From Coriobacteriia bacterium (GTDB lineage Bacteria; Actinomycetota; Coriobacteriia; Coriobacteriales; UBA8131), in assembly GCA_009784945.1 (NCBI GenBank), contig WQXH01000005.1, positions 1 through 64,000 on the forward strand: a stretch of 64,000 nt of DNA, written 5' to 3'. Made by a program: the position numbers and the translations under genes. Position 1 is the first letter of the stretch. Each line of letters opens with the position of its first letter. Of this stretch, positions 1-6,903 are shown one piece after another. A model generated the notes under the pieces. It ran no database searches. It saw nothing but the letters and a program-made list of their open reading frames with translations, and was not told the DNA's origin.

Positions 1-690
1 GATGTCAGCCTACTGCTAGCGTTTTTGGCGTATCTTCTGTCAGGCCAGTTGATTATTGCTCACAGGAGTATTATCTAGCAGCAAAAAGTGTTCCATTCCC
101 CTAGTTCTCGGACGGTCTAGGGGGGGGGCAGGTATATATAAGATATGTTTGGAATTAGGGGTATGGAACTTCCCCTAACAAATTTCCCCCTATTTCTGAG
201 ATTCGACATGGTTACTACATCGCTACTGCATTGATACGATGAGGGCTTTTTGCACGTCACTACTTGCCTAAGCATATAGAAAAAGGCTGTTTCTAGAAGA
301 TGTAGTCAGTGTATATTGGCATGCATGAATCCTGCCACGAAAGACCAAACTAGAGTGCCCCTATTGAGGGGTGCTCCCAAGCTCAATGTTCTTGCTGCCT
401 ACTAGAGCACATCAATCGACTGGCTGGATTATCTTCTGCCATATGGCTATTGCTTCCATATGGGCTTTATGTGATGGGCTTGAGCTATACTATGACTTGC
501 CAAACATCTATGTAAGTAGACTTGCTATGAGTCTGCGAACGCAAATTAAGAAGGGCATCTGTCCAACTTGGTGTGCGCTTGCGTACTTCATAGATGTTTG
601 GCGACATGGGATGGATACCCTTCTTTATTGTTGCCAGCGTCTTTCAGAATCATCCTCCCTGCACACTTGAAGAAATGGAAGGATAATTGC
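1..690. other. Region without a supported gene
   Basis: I see no gene here. The only plus-strand ORF of note (371-670) has no recognisable domain and no ribosome binding site, and it overlaps the track's over-extended start of the next gene. A G-run lies near 120-130. This is probably non-coding or decayed DNA of element A. Confidence 0.5.
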
Positions 691-1967
691 ATGGGCAACT
701 TCTGCGGCAGATGCCAAGCACTGGTTCAAGATGGACAGCTATACTGCCCTGAATGTGGAGCAGAGATTAACTGGGGCAATGATTACCCTGCGCCCTCTCC
801 TGTAGATGCGCAGACTGGCGAGATGCCGTCACATCCACAAGCGCTATACCAGCAACAGCAATCACTACCTGTGCAAAACTATTGCAAGAACTGTCGGTCG
901 CCGGTCTATCCTGAACAGAAACGCTGCCCTGAATGCTTAGCGAAGCTCCCTTGGAAAAAGGCAACAAAGAAGAACCCAGCACGGCTTGACTACAGCGGCA
1001 CTGGCAAGTATGGCCAAGATATAACATGGTATCCGGTTTTGGTAATAATCGTAATAGTTTTGTTAGTCGTGGCAATTCAAACAGGCATCAAATCATGTTC
1101 ATCAGAACCAGCATCTTTGATGGACAACAATGGCTCAGGGGTTCAAAGTGGAGAATCAGTATTAGCAGGTGAATACTACTACACAGACGATAACTGGCAC
1201 TTCTCTGCGCAGTTCCAACCAAGCCAACAAAAGCAGCATGGTCTGATCTAGGGAGTGCGTCTATCTCTGGTAGAGGGAGCGACAGCATAATCACCTTTGT
1301 TAACTGTGACGAGTTTGAAAACCGCATTGAGGATTTTGCCGACGAAGAATGGATAACCAGTAATCTGCTAATTGGTCTTGATGAGCTTTCAACCATGACG
1401 GATTCAATTCCAAAAAAGCCAATCATTGAGTTTGGGAGCAGACAAGGTCATCCCTCTGCAACAACTATAATTTCTGCTACAGCTTCCGAGCAAGTCATAT
1501 GGTGTTATATCACTGTGGTGTTTTGGGATAACAGGATATATACACTTGCTGGGACAAGAGAGACGGAAGATGAAGCCATAACTGCGGAGGCTTCCTTTAA
1601 GTTGTTGACACCTGCCTCCCTCGATACCACGCTATCTACCGAGCCTCAGATTCCGGATGGCGCAATCAGTTGGACAGAAGCAAGGCAGCATGTAGGAGAG
1701 ACTGCCACCATTTACGGAACTGTTGTAGGCACCAATTACGCAAGCAGCAGTAACGGCCAGCCAATCTATATTGATATTGGTGCAGCCTATCCTGACACGA
1801 GCAGGGTTACCGTTGTTATCTGGGGAGAGGATAGAGGTAGCTTCTCCTTTGCGCCAGAAACAACATATCAAGGACAGACGGTTTTGGTAACCGGTGAAAT
1901 CTACCTTTGCGATGGGGTGTGCAACATCAAGGTGCAGTTTCCTTCACGGATATTGGTTGTGCCGTGA
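691..1967 (+). pseudogene. Frameshifted zinc-ribbon membrane protein
   Basis: The start at 691 follows GGAAGGAT and gives an N-terminus with two zinc-ribbon-like cysteine sets (CGRC...CPEC near residues 5-25, CKNC...CPEC near 68-85). A single membrane segment follows (YPVLVIIVIVLLVVAI) and then a putative extracellular part. This frame stops at 1,251. The frame of the ORF called at 1,395 is open upstream without a stop to at least 1,218 and reads on sensibly to 1,967. One frameshift near 1,200-1,240 therefore splits what was a protein of about 425 residues. The outer part has no family I can name. The shift could be a sequencing error or a real mutation. The decayed integrase next to it favours decay. 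Confidence 0.6.
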
Positions 1968-2053
1968 CAGCCTGACAGTTAGCTAAACCATCCTTGTGCT
2001 CGCAGAAAGTCCCAGCGCCGCTCTGACAGACTTGCACAGCCCCAGATGCCGCA

Positions 2054-2251
2054 TGCAAGGGGAATGACCACCTACAAGGTAACGCTGTCGATTTAAAGAC
2101 TGTACAGGGGAGGCTAGGACATACAAAGGCAAGCACCACGCTTGATATTTACGCCTCTGTAATCCCTGCAAAAGACAAGGAAGCCGCCAGCGTAGTTGGC
2201 ACGATTTTAGCAGCACCCATGCCCGTTATGGGAGAGGTGGTTAACCTCTGA
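2054..2251 (+). pseudogene. Tyrosine recombinase, C-terminal remnant
   Basis: The frame ending at 2,251 contains DLKTVQGRLGH followed by TTLDIYASV. This is the classic C-terminal block of tyrosine recombinases: the LGH histidine motif and the catalytic tyrosine in IYA. Upstream of about 2,081 the frame loses the expected HxLRH region, so only the last 55 or so codons are intact. The tail after the tyrosine differs from the full integrase at 15,132, so this was a different recombinase. It sits 100 bp from the tRNA-like att copy, as expected for the integrase end of a tRNA-targeted element. It cannot be active. Confidence 0.8.
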
Positions 2252-2351
2252 AAAACGGACGTACCTTGCATACAAAGTACGCCTGGAGTACCACCAAGGC
2301 AGTTACCGTACATATTATTCTCAAGTGTGACATATGTTACAAGGGAAAACA

Positions 2352-2395
2352 TGGTGGGCGATAACGGATTTGAACCGCTGACCTTGTGCGTGTAA
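2352..2395 (-). repeat. Attachment-site copy (tRNA-Val 3' end), A/B junction
   Basis: These 44 bases equal the 3' end of the tRNA-Val gene at 16,547, including the CCA end, T-arm and part of the anticodon arm. The match stops at GTGTAA and is followed by sequence shared with the second copy (5,391 onward) and not by the rest of a tRNA. This is the signature of an att junction left by integration into a tRNA 3' end. Confidence 0.88.
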
Positions 2396-2416
2396 CGCGT
2401 GCTGGTTGGGGAGAAA

Positions 2417-2445
2417 TTAACGTATAGGTGGGTCATAAGCGTTAA
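2417..2445. promoter_or_regulatory. Candidate excisionase-binding site, left end of B
   Basis: TTAACGTATAGG and CGTTAA lie as an inverted pair just inside the left end. The same pair occurs at 5,409-5,437 and, in the other order, in the excisionase promoter at 13,775-13,794. This suggests a site for the Xis-like protein. It is inference from shared motifs only. Confidence 0.4.
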
Positions 2446-2491
2446 GAATGGGTACGTAATTGGTCATTGAGGTACGGGGCAGACAAGGTTT

Positions 2492-2524
2492 CTGCCACCA
2501 TTCCTGCCACCATCTCTGCCACCA
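2492..2524. repeat. Integrase arm-type repeats, left end of B
   Basis: CTGCCACCA occurs at 2,492, 2,504 and 2,516, an exact 12-bp period. The left end of C (5,484-5,516) has the same triplet with the same period, and the right ends have three looser copies. Regularly spaced direct repeats on both sides of the crossover site are what the N-terminal arm-binding domain of lambda/Tn916-type integrases recognises. Confidence 0.6.
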
Positions 2525-2533
2525 AATTCGAAG

Positions 2534-2616
2534 TGAGCCAGTGTCCTGTCTTGAGGGGCAGGGCACTGGCTGGGAAACAGTCTCTGGATTCAGCAGACGT
2601 TGTCTGCTGAATCCAG
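2534..2616. repeat. Two adjacent hairpins in the left end of B
   Basis: AGCCAGTG pairs with CACTGGCT, and CTGGATTCAGCAGAC pairs perfectly with GTCTGCTGAATCCAG around a 3-base loop. Both hairpins recur at 5,525-5,600 with changed bases. In the first the pairing is kept through compensating and G-T pairs. They may insulate the element transcriptionally or act as structural elements of the end. Confidence 0.55.
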
Positions 2617-2632
2617 CAAGCACCACCCCAAA

Positions 2633-2660
2633 CGTCATTCCGGGCCTGACCCGGAATCTG
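2633..2660. repeat. Dispersed palindromic repeat
   Basis: CGTCATTCCGGG...CCCGGAATC is a short palindromic unit. Close relatives occur at 5,624, in half-form three times at 5,116-5,196, and twice at 37,702-37,770. It resembles the REP-like CGTCATTGCGGG...CCCGCAATC sequences scattered through many genomes. Confidence 0.6.
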
Positions 2661-2791
2661 AGCGTCGACAAAAACGTTCGATAGCACGCTCACTATTAGC
2701 AAGCATAGCATCGTGCATACCACGATGCGAAAGCTTGTTCAGGGGAGACTTCCCCTGACCCCAACTGACGATCCGAAGAGGAATATGAAAA

Positions 2792-2859
2792 ATGACAGAT
2801 AGCCCCACAACAAGGCTTTCCACATGAGACTCACTCAAAAGGAGTGCGAAGATTTTGCC
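2792..2859 (+). pseudogene. mobC remnant (first codons only)
   Basis: The sequence from ATGACAGATAG through CACTCAAAAGGAGT is nearly the same as the start of the intact mobC (6,236 onward: HNKAFHMRLTQKEY). One base of the C-run is missing, which creates an immediate stop, and homology ends after about 23 codons. It is a dead copy inside the inverted-repeat element. Confidence 0.7.
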
Positions 2860-2921
2860 ATCATATTTAGCCATGAAGCCAAAGCGGCTCAATAGGAAAG
2901 GGTGCAGGGAATCCCTGACGA

Positions 2922-2953
2922 AGGCTCCTGCGATAACAGCTTCGCAGGAGCCT
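2922..2953 (+). terminator. Terminator-like hairpin after dead mobC
   Basis: AGGCTCCTGC and GCAGGAGCCT form a perfect 10-bp stem. There is no T-run. It occupies the place where the intact mobC has its own stem-loop at 6,674. Confidence 0.45.
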
Positions 2954-3036
2954 CGCGTCGTGATATGCACGATGCTATGCTTGCTAACAGTGGACCCGGG
3001 ATTTGAACGTAGTCACTAAGTGTCAAAAATACACCA

Positions 3037-3128
3037 TTTACGGTAAACTTTTGTTGATATATGGAATAGAACATCAAGACACTCGCTCATCCCAACTCTT
3101 GCAATAGTTTACCATTATCGGTAAACTA
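3037..3128 (+). promoter_or_regulatory. abiE promoter with two operator palindromes
   Basis: TTGCAA (3,099-3,104) and TAAACT (3,122-3,127) with a 17-base spacer form a plausible promoter. A perfect 9-bp inverted repeat, TAGTTTACC...GGTAAACTA (3,105-3,128), fills the spacer and covers the -10. A second palindrome of the same core, TTTACGGTAAA, lies at 3,037-3,047. AbiEi antitoxins are known to repress their own promoter through inverted repeats. The -10 ends 6 bases before the ATG at 3,134, so the transcript is probably leaderless. Confidence 0.65.
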
Positions 3129-3133
3129 TCTAC

Positions 3134-3679
3134 ATGACCTATTATGATGACATATATGAACGAGCGGCAGATTACTACGGCCTCATCACCTCTGCAGATG
3201 CCAGGGAGATGGGGATACCAGTTGTCGAACTTGGAAAGCTTCATAAGCGCGGACGACTTGATCGTGTTGGTCATGGCGTATATCGTATTCGCCACTACAT
3301 CCCCACGCTACTTGACGGCTATGCTGATGCAGTGGCACTGGTCGGTCGTGGGGCATATCTTTACGGTGAGTCAGTATTGGCAATGCACAGCCTGGCTCCT
3401 ACCAATCCGGCAACCATCAAGATCGCGACATCAAATACTGTCCGGAAGACACTACCGCCCAATCTTGTCATCATCAAAAAAGACAGTGAAGAGCAGACTA
3501 CAAAGTATGAATGCATCCCATCGCAAACAGTATTCGAAGCAATCCGCTCATGCATGCCAACCATGATGACCGACAGACTGCTTGATGCAACAAGGGAAGC
3601 TCGCAGACAAGGGCTAATAAACGAACGTGAAGCTACTCAGCTAACAAAGGAGATAAAGAGTGGAAAGAAAGGCACCTAA
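3134..3679 (+). CDS. abiEi: AbiEi antitoxin, type IV toxin-antitoxin
   Basis: This 181-residue protein has the winged-helix N-terminus typical of AbiEi (YYGLITSADAREMGI...LGKLHKRGRLDRVGHGVYRI, residues 13-55), followed by the C-terminal antitoxin domain with the SVLAMHSLAP region. It represses its own promoter and neutralises the AbiEii nucleotidyltransferase without direct binding. It overlaps abiEii by 20 bases, so the two are translationally linked. There is no Shine-Dalgarno sequence before the ATG. The promoter spacing points to a leaderless mRNA. AbiE systems act in phage abortive infection and in stabilising mobile elements, which fits this location. Confidence 0.85.
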   Translation: MTYYDDIYERAADYYGLITSADAREMGIPVVELGKLHKRGRLDRVGHGVYRIRHYIPTLLDGYADAVALVGRGAYLYGESVLAMHSLAPTNPATIKIATSNTVRKTLPPNLVIIKKDSEEQTTKYECIPSQTVFEAIRSCMPTMMTDRLLDATREARRQGLINEREATQLTKEIKSGKKGT

Positions 3680-4490
3680 CAGCAGGCGCAACCTCGATGC
3701 AGCGATAATCCGCAAGTTCGGGCATCTGGACGATCAGTACCGAGCACGGGCGATTATAGCAAACACAGTAATAGGGCAGCTTTTGCCTGATGGTGTTGTC
3801 AAAGGTGGCAGCTCGCTCAAGCTGAGGTATGGCGACAAGGAGACAAGGTACACGACAGACCTCGATGCGGCGCGCGCCGAAGAGCTTGATGCCTATATCC
3901 GAAAACTGGATGATGCCCTACGAGAAGGATGGAACGGGTTCACCGGCAGAGTGGTTTCCAGACAACCGGCAAGACCAAAAAATGTCCCCGGTGAATACAT
4001 TATGCAGCCGTTCGATATTAAGCTGGAATACAATCATGCCTCGTGGGTGACGGTTCAGTTTGAACTTGGTCACGATGAGATTGGTGACACCGATAAGCCA
4101 GACTTCTGGATAGCGCCTGAGATAGTGACAATGTTTGAGGAGCTGGGCTTACCTGCACCTGAGCCAGTAGCCCTGATGCCGATACCGCACCAGATAGCCC
4201 AGAAGCTACACGCGGTCAGTGGGTTTAACAGCGAGAGAGCGCATGACCTCATCGATTTACAACTCATTCTAAAGAATGAAGACGTGGATTATGCCAAGAC
4301 AAAAGAAGCTTGCCAGCGTTTGTTTAATTCTCGGAGACTTCAAGAGTGGCCGCCAAAAGTGGTCAAGGTCGAGAATTGGAACGCACTCTACAGCGATCAG
4401 CTTGGCGATCTTGACGTAGCACAATCAGTCGATGAAGCCGTTGAATGGGCCAATACGCTCATCAAGCAAATAGAGAGTATCTTTGAATAG
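3660..4490 (+). CDS. abiEii: AbiEii nucleotidyltransferase toxin
   Basis: This 276-residue protein belongs to the AbiEii/DUF1814 family of DNA-polymerase-beta-like nucleotidyltransferases. The signature GGSSLKLRYG (about residue 46) followed by RYTTDLDAAR (about 62) supplies the catalytic GS motif and the metal-binding DLD pair. Later come the conserved region around QIAQKLHAVSG and the ERAHDLIDL segment. Members transfer nucleotides to tRNA acceptor ends and so stop translation. The gene starts inside the end of abiEi. Nothing essential appears to be missing, so the pair is probably functional although the host element is decayed. Confidence 0.87.
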   Translation: MERKAPNSRRNLDAAIIRKFGHLDDQYRARAIIANTVIGQLLPDGVVKGGSSLKLRYGDKETRYTTDLDAARAEELDAYIRKLDDALREGWNGFTGRVVSRQPARPKNVPGEYIMQPFDIKLEYNHASWVTVQFELGHDEIGDTDKPDFWIAPEIVTMFEELGLPAPEPVALMPIPHQIAQKLHAVSGFNSERAHDLIDLQLILKNEDVDYAKTKEACQRLFNSRRLQEWPPKVVKVENWNALYSDQLGDLDVAQSVDEAVEWANTLIKQIESIFE

Positions 4491-4516
4491 GCAATCCGAT
4501 ATTGTGAGGACGAAAA

Positions 4517-4925
4517 ATGAAAATCATAATGGAATTGTCCGAAAGCCAATACTCGGTATTAGTTACAGCACTTGAGGACTATGCCAGAATCATGTTGGGG
4601 CAATTTTGGGTGCTGGAGATGCCATATTACGAACGAACAGAAGAAAACGGTAATAGAGAAGAATTCAAGAGCAAGCTTGAAGAATTGAAGCAGCTGGCAT
4701 TCCCAGAACTCCTCTTGCATCAGGACTATGGAATCGGTCACGAAAAAACACCAAAAAGCAGCAAAATCGCATATGAGCTATACAAGGCTTTACGCCATGA
4801 GCGCTGGAAGCTCTCAGATAGACCAGTTTAACACGGTTGATTCTACCGGCCCATTGGAGCTCAGCGGCGAACCACTTCCTAAAGTTGAGATATTAGAAGT
4901 AAACGAACTAGCGAAAAGGAGCTAA
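4517..4925 (+). pseudogene. Small conserved protein, probably frameshifted
   Basis: The first frame encodes 104 residues (MKIIMELSESQYSVLVTALEDY...YELYKALRHERW) and stops at 4,831. Another frame continues from about 4,815 to 4,925 and ends with GPLELSGEPLPKVEILEVNELAKRS. My recollection is that small mobile-element proteins of this type, with the YELYxxxRH motif, often continue into an SGEPLPK-like tail. One frameshift near 4,815 would then separate the two parts of a protein of about 135 residues. The function is unknown. It lies 27 bases after abiEii. Confidence 0.45.
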
Positions 4926-4951
4926 TAAGCACCTATCATTTGATTGATAAC

Positions 4952-5023
4952 ATGGCAGCCGAGCTCAACGAGATTACCTCACTGAAGCCCAGCGAGGAAA
5001 GCGTTCTGAGGGCTGTTTCCTGA
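4952..5023 (+). pseudogene. Integrase 3' fragment of element B
   Basis: These 23 codons (AAELNEITSLKPSEES...) match the last 23 codons of the intact integrase at 15,132-16,349 except for one conservative change near the end, and both frames end at the same TGA. Everything upstream has been deleted. Element B thus once had an integrase almost identical to that of C. Confidence 0.88.
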
Positions 5024-5115
5024 CACTTCGAATAACGGTGTAATGATGTTGACTACAATGACTGGAAATAACCTGATGCCCAGGCTGATGTCCTGTTGTT
5101 CCAAGATTCCGGATC

Positions 5116-5196
5116 AAGCCCGCAATGACGGGAGTAGACAAGCCCGCAATGACGATTGGGTTTTCGTTGGCGCGGCTAATGAAGCCCGCAATGACG
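5116..5196. repeat. Three copies of AAGCCCGCAATGACG
   Basis: The 15-mer occurs at 5,116, 5,140 and 5,182. It is one arm of the palindromic repeat seen at 37,702. The block is absent from the matching right end of element C, so it is an insertion or expansion specific to B. Confidence 0.65.
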
Positions 5197-5257
5197 ACAA
5201 ACAACCACTTTGGCACGACGTGTCCGCTGTCAAGCGAACCGCAATCAGCCAGAGTTT

Positions 5258-5299
5258 CTGCCACCTCTCTGCCACCAGTGGTGCAAATCCCTGCCACCA
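5258..5299. repeat. Integrase arm-type repeats, right end of B
   Basis: CTGCCACC(T/A) occurs at 5,258, 5,269 and 5,291, with the same unit and spacing as the right end of C (16,461, 16,472, 16,494). The position between the integrase end and the att copy fits arm sites. Confidence 0.58.
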
Positions 5300-5311
5300 A
5301 ACGAAAAAAGC

Positions 5312-5330
5312 CAGAGGCAATAAGCCTCTG
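5312..5330 (+). terminator. Hairpin at the right end of B
   Basis: CAGAGGC and GCCTCTG flank AATAA. The counterpart in C (16,513-16,535) has a different stem sequence that still pairs, so the structure is conserved. It is a likely terminator for the integrase. Confidence 0.5.
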
Positions 5331-5343
5331 ACCAGCAGTTTAA

Positions 5344-5390
5344 TGGTGGGCGATAACGGATTTGAACCGCTGACCTTGTGCGTGTAAAGC
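5344..5390 (-). repeat. Attachment-site copy (tRNA-Val 3' end), B/C junction
   Basis: These 47 bases are identical to 16,547-16,593, the 3' part of tRNA-Val. The 15 bases before it are also the same as those before the real tRNA end. The sequence after it matches the left end of B. It is the left boundary of element C. Confidence 0.9.
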
Positions 5391-5408
5391 GTGCTGGATG
5401 GGGAGAAA

Positions 5409-5437
5409 TTAACGTATAGGTAGTTCATAAGCGTTAA
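5409..5437. promoter_or_regulatory. Candidate excisionase-binding site, left end of C
   Basis: TTAACGTATAGG plus CGTTAA, as at 2,417-2,445. The shared motif with the xis promoter suggests binding by the Xis-like protein. The assignment is inferred. Confidence 0.4.
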
Positions 5438-5483
5438 GAACGGGTACCTAATCGGTCATTGAGGGATGTGGCAGACAAGCTTT

Positions 5484-5516
5484 CTGCCACCAATCCTGCC
5501 ACCATCTCTGCCACCA
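5484..5516. repeat. Integrase arm-type repeats, left end of C
   Basis: CTGCCACCA at 5,484, 5,496 and 5,508, with the same exact 12-bp period as in B. Confidence 0.6.
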
Positions 5517-5623
5517 ATATCGATGTGAGCCGGTGCCCTGTCTTTCGAGACAAGGCACTGGCAGGAAACAGTCTCCAGATTCGGCAGACGATGTCTGCTG
5601 AATTCATCAAGTACCACCCCAAT

Positions 5624-5650
5624 CGTCATTCCGGGCCTGGCCCGGAATCT
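5624..5650. repeat. Dispersed palindromic repeat, second copy
   Basis: CGTCATTCCGGGCCTGGCCCGGAATC differs by one base from the copy at 2,633 and sits at the same place in the left end of C. Confidence 0.58.
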
Positions 5651-5679
5651 TGATGCTGAAACTACAAAGGAGACTTGAA

Positions 5680-6111
5680 ATGAACAAAATCAAATATGAC
5701 AAAGACCAGCCGAAAGAAGGGCTGGAGAGCCGACCGCTGCCCGAGCACATCCATGACGATAGCAACAAACTTGACTACACCCTGGTTGATGGGCACTACT
5801 ATCTACCAGACCTGCTGTCAGAGGATGAGGAGTACAGTCCAGCCATTTGGGCAAGGAGGTATTTACACTACCTCAAGGAATACCGCCCCTCATTGCTCGC
5901 CTCGATGAGGAGCTACAACCCGAGTTTACAGTTGAGCAGGATCGACAGGGATGCCGAGGAAATGTATGAGACCCTTGTTGCTCAGATGGCCAAACGCGAA
6001 GGCTTAACCGAGGAGCTGAAGCTTGAAGACCCAATGGCATGGGTTGGCCTTGCCAACTCCATCCGCCATCGCGCCGAGGAAATCGTCAAAGCAGAGGTCA
6101 TCTACAGTTGA
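5680..6111 (+). CDS. tnpV: TnpV-like transposon protein
   Basis: The ATG at 5,680 follows AAAGGAG at a good distance and gives 143 residues. The protein matches my memory of the TnpV family carried by Tn4451-type and related elements: LDYTLVDGHYYLPDL near the start, YLKEYRPSLL in the middle, and WVGLANSIRHRAEEIVKAEVIY at the end. The role of TnpV is not established. It is the first gene inside the left end of C and is probably transcribed inward. It is a marker of an integrative mobilizable element, not evidence for a DDE transposase. Confidence 0.75.
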   Translation: MNKIKYDKDQPKEGLESRPLPEHIHDDSNKLDYTLVDGHYYLPDLLSEDEEYSPAIWARRYLHYLKEYRPSLLASMRSYNPSLQLSRIDRDAEEMYETLVAQMAKREGLTEELKLEDPMAWVGLANSIRHRAEEIVKAEVIYS

Positions 6112-6235
6112 GAAATACCCGTCCAAATAGCGCGTTCACTATTAGCAAGCATGGCATTTGTCTACATGTAGCCAAATGCCTCTTCATGGGAAGCATCCCC
6201 TGGCCCCTCAGACCTACACAATCGAAAGGCTTGAT

Positions 6236-6622
6236 ATGATAACTGACAACCCCCACAACAAGGCTTTCCACATGAGGCTCACTCAAAAGGAGTACGACAA
6301 CTTGCATGCAAATGCCAAACGAGCAGGATTGCCGTTATCCACTTATATGCGTTTCATGATGAAGGCATGTCAGCCCAAGGAACAACGCCCAGTAGACTGG
6401 TTCAAGTTCTACAGCCAGCTTTGCAGAATAGGCAATAATCTCAACCAGCTCACACATCTTGCTCACCGCACAGGCAGTGTTGACGCCGATATGCACAAGC
6501 AATTCCGTGACGACTTTGATATGTTCATCAGAGCCTTGATGGAAGACATGTATCTTCCTGAGAAGTTAGATGCAACAAGGATAGTGAAAGAGGCTAAAGC
6601 TCGGTCAAGGCAAGAGCAGTAG
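6236..6622 (+). CDS. mobC: MobC-family relaxosome accessory protein
   Basis: The start at 6,236 is preferred because AAAGG lies about 7 bases upstream. The track start at 6,158 has none. The 128-residue product shows the MobC pattern: a ribbon-helix-helix start (FHMRLTQKEYDNLHANAKRAGLPLSTYMR, about residues 9-37) and the later region FYSQLCRIGNNLNQLTHLAHR. MobC proteins help a relaxase open DNA at a transfer origin. No relaxase gene follows, so it would have to work with one supplied in trans. The gene is flanked by diverged inverted repeats (CTATTAGcAAGCAT at about 6,131 and its complement near 6,733). Confidence 0.75.
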   Translation: MITDNPHNKAFHMRLTQKEYDNLHANAKRAGLPLSTYMRFMMKACQPKEQRPVDWFKFYSQLCRIGNNLNQLTHLAHRTGSVDADMHKQFRDDFDMFIRALMEDMYLPEKLDATRIVKEAKARSRQEQ

Positions 6623-6673
6623 TCTGCATAGTTCCAACTACCGACACTCAAAGGTTGCAGGGAAACCCTGAGA

Positions 6674-6708
6674 AAAACTCCTTCAGCCTCATCAGCTGAA
6701 GGAGTTTT
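6674..6708 (+). terminator. Terminator after mobC
   Basis: AAAACTCCTTCAG and CTGAAGGAGTTTT form a 13-bp stem around a 9-base loop and end in TTTT. This is a good bidirectional intrinsic terminator. Confidence 0.75.
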
Positions 6709-6903
6709 CTGACTCTGTGCATACAAAGTCGATGCTTACTAATAACGAACAGGTCACTTTCTGTGCTGGACTGCATCTTGCTCAAAACCTTATCCGGCAT
6801 CGTTCGCATTTTTTTACTATGATAGGTTAGAGAGCCAGACAGGAAGCTTCTGGCTATGGTACTGTTTTGTATACGGGGAGGACATGAGCTAAGGAGACTG
6901 GGT

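Larger units (their letters stand above)
1..2351. mobile_element. Element A: right part of an integrated element
   Basis: This segment ends at a 44-base copy of the tRNA-Val 3' end (2,352-2,395). Just before that copy lies the C-terminus of a tyrosine recombinase. The same order, integrase end then tRNA 3' end, occurs at the right end of elements B and C, so this is read as the right part of an older element at the same tRNA. Its left end is outside the window. Both recognisable genes are broken, which suggests decay. Confidence 0.6.
2691..2992. mobile_element. MITE-like element with 39-bp terminal inverted repeats
   Basis: The first 39 bases (CACTATTAGCAAGCATAGCA...) match the reverse complement of the last 39 bases at 36 of 39 positions. 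Inside are a small hairpin (CAGGGGagacttCCCCTG), a dead mobC start and a 10-bp terminator-like hairpin. There is no transposase and no clear target duplication. A related but more diverged inverted pair flanks the intact mobC at about 6,127-6,745. The unit therefore looks like a mobC cassette with inverted ends that has lost most of its gene. The inverted repeats could instead belong to a transfer origin. Confidence 0.55.
2396..5343. mobile_element. Element B: decayed integrative element with AbiE cargo
   Basis: The element is bounded by tRNA-Val 3'-end copies at 2,352 and 5,344. Its left 300 bp are highly similar to the left end of element C. Its right end shares with C the last integrase codons, three arm-like repeats and the hairpin before the att copy. 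Only about 2.9 kb remain: a MITE-like insert with a dead mobC, abiEi-abiEii, a frameshifted small gene and 23 codons of integrase. Without an integrase it could only move with help from C, whose arm sites it shares. Confidence 0.75.

Noticed and set aside
371-670. 99-residue ORF at the left edge
   Set aside because: It has no ribosome site and no recognisable domain, and it overlaps the over-extended start of the zinc-ribbon gene. Likely chance.
2449-2970. Minus-strand ORFs across the left end of B
   Set aside because: They run through inverted repeats, arm sites and the dead mobC and show no coding features.
5680-6111. A DDE or serine transposase gene in element C
   Set aside because: The protein is TnpV-like and has no catalytic motifs. 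The element moves by its tyrosine recombinase.
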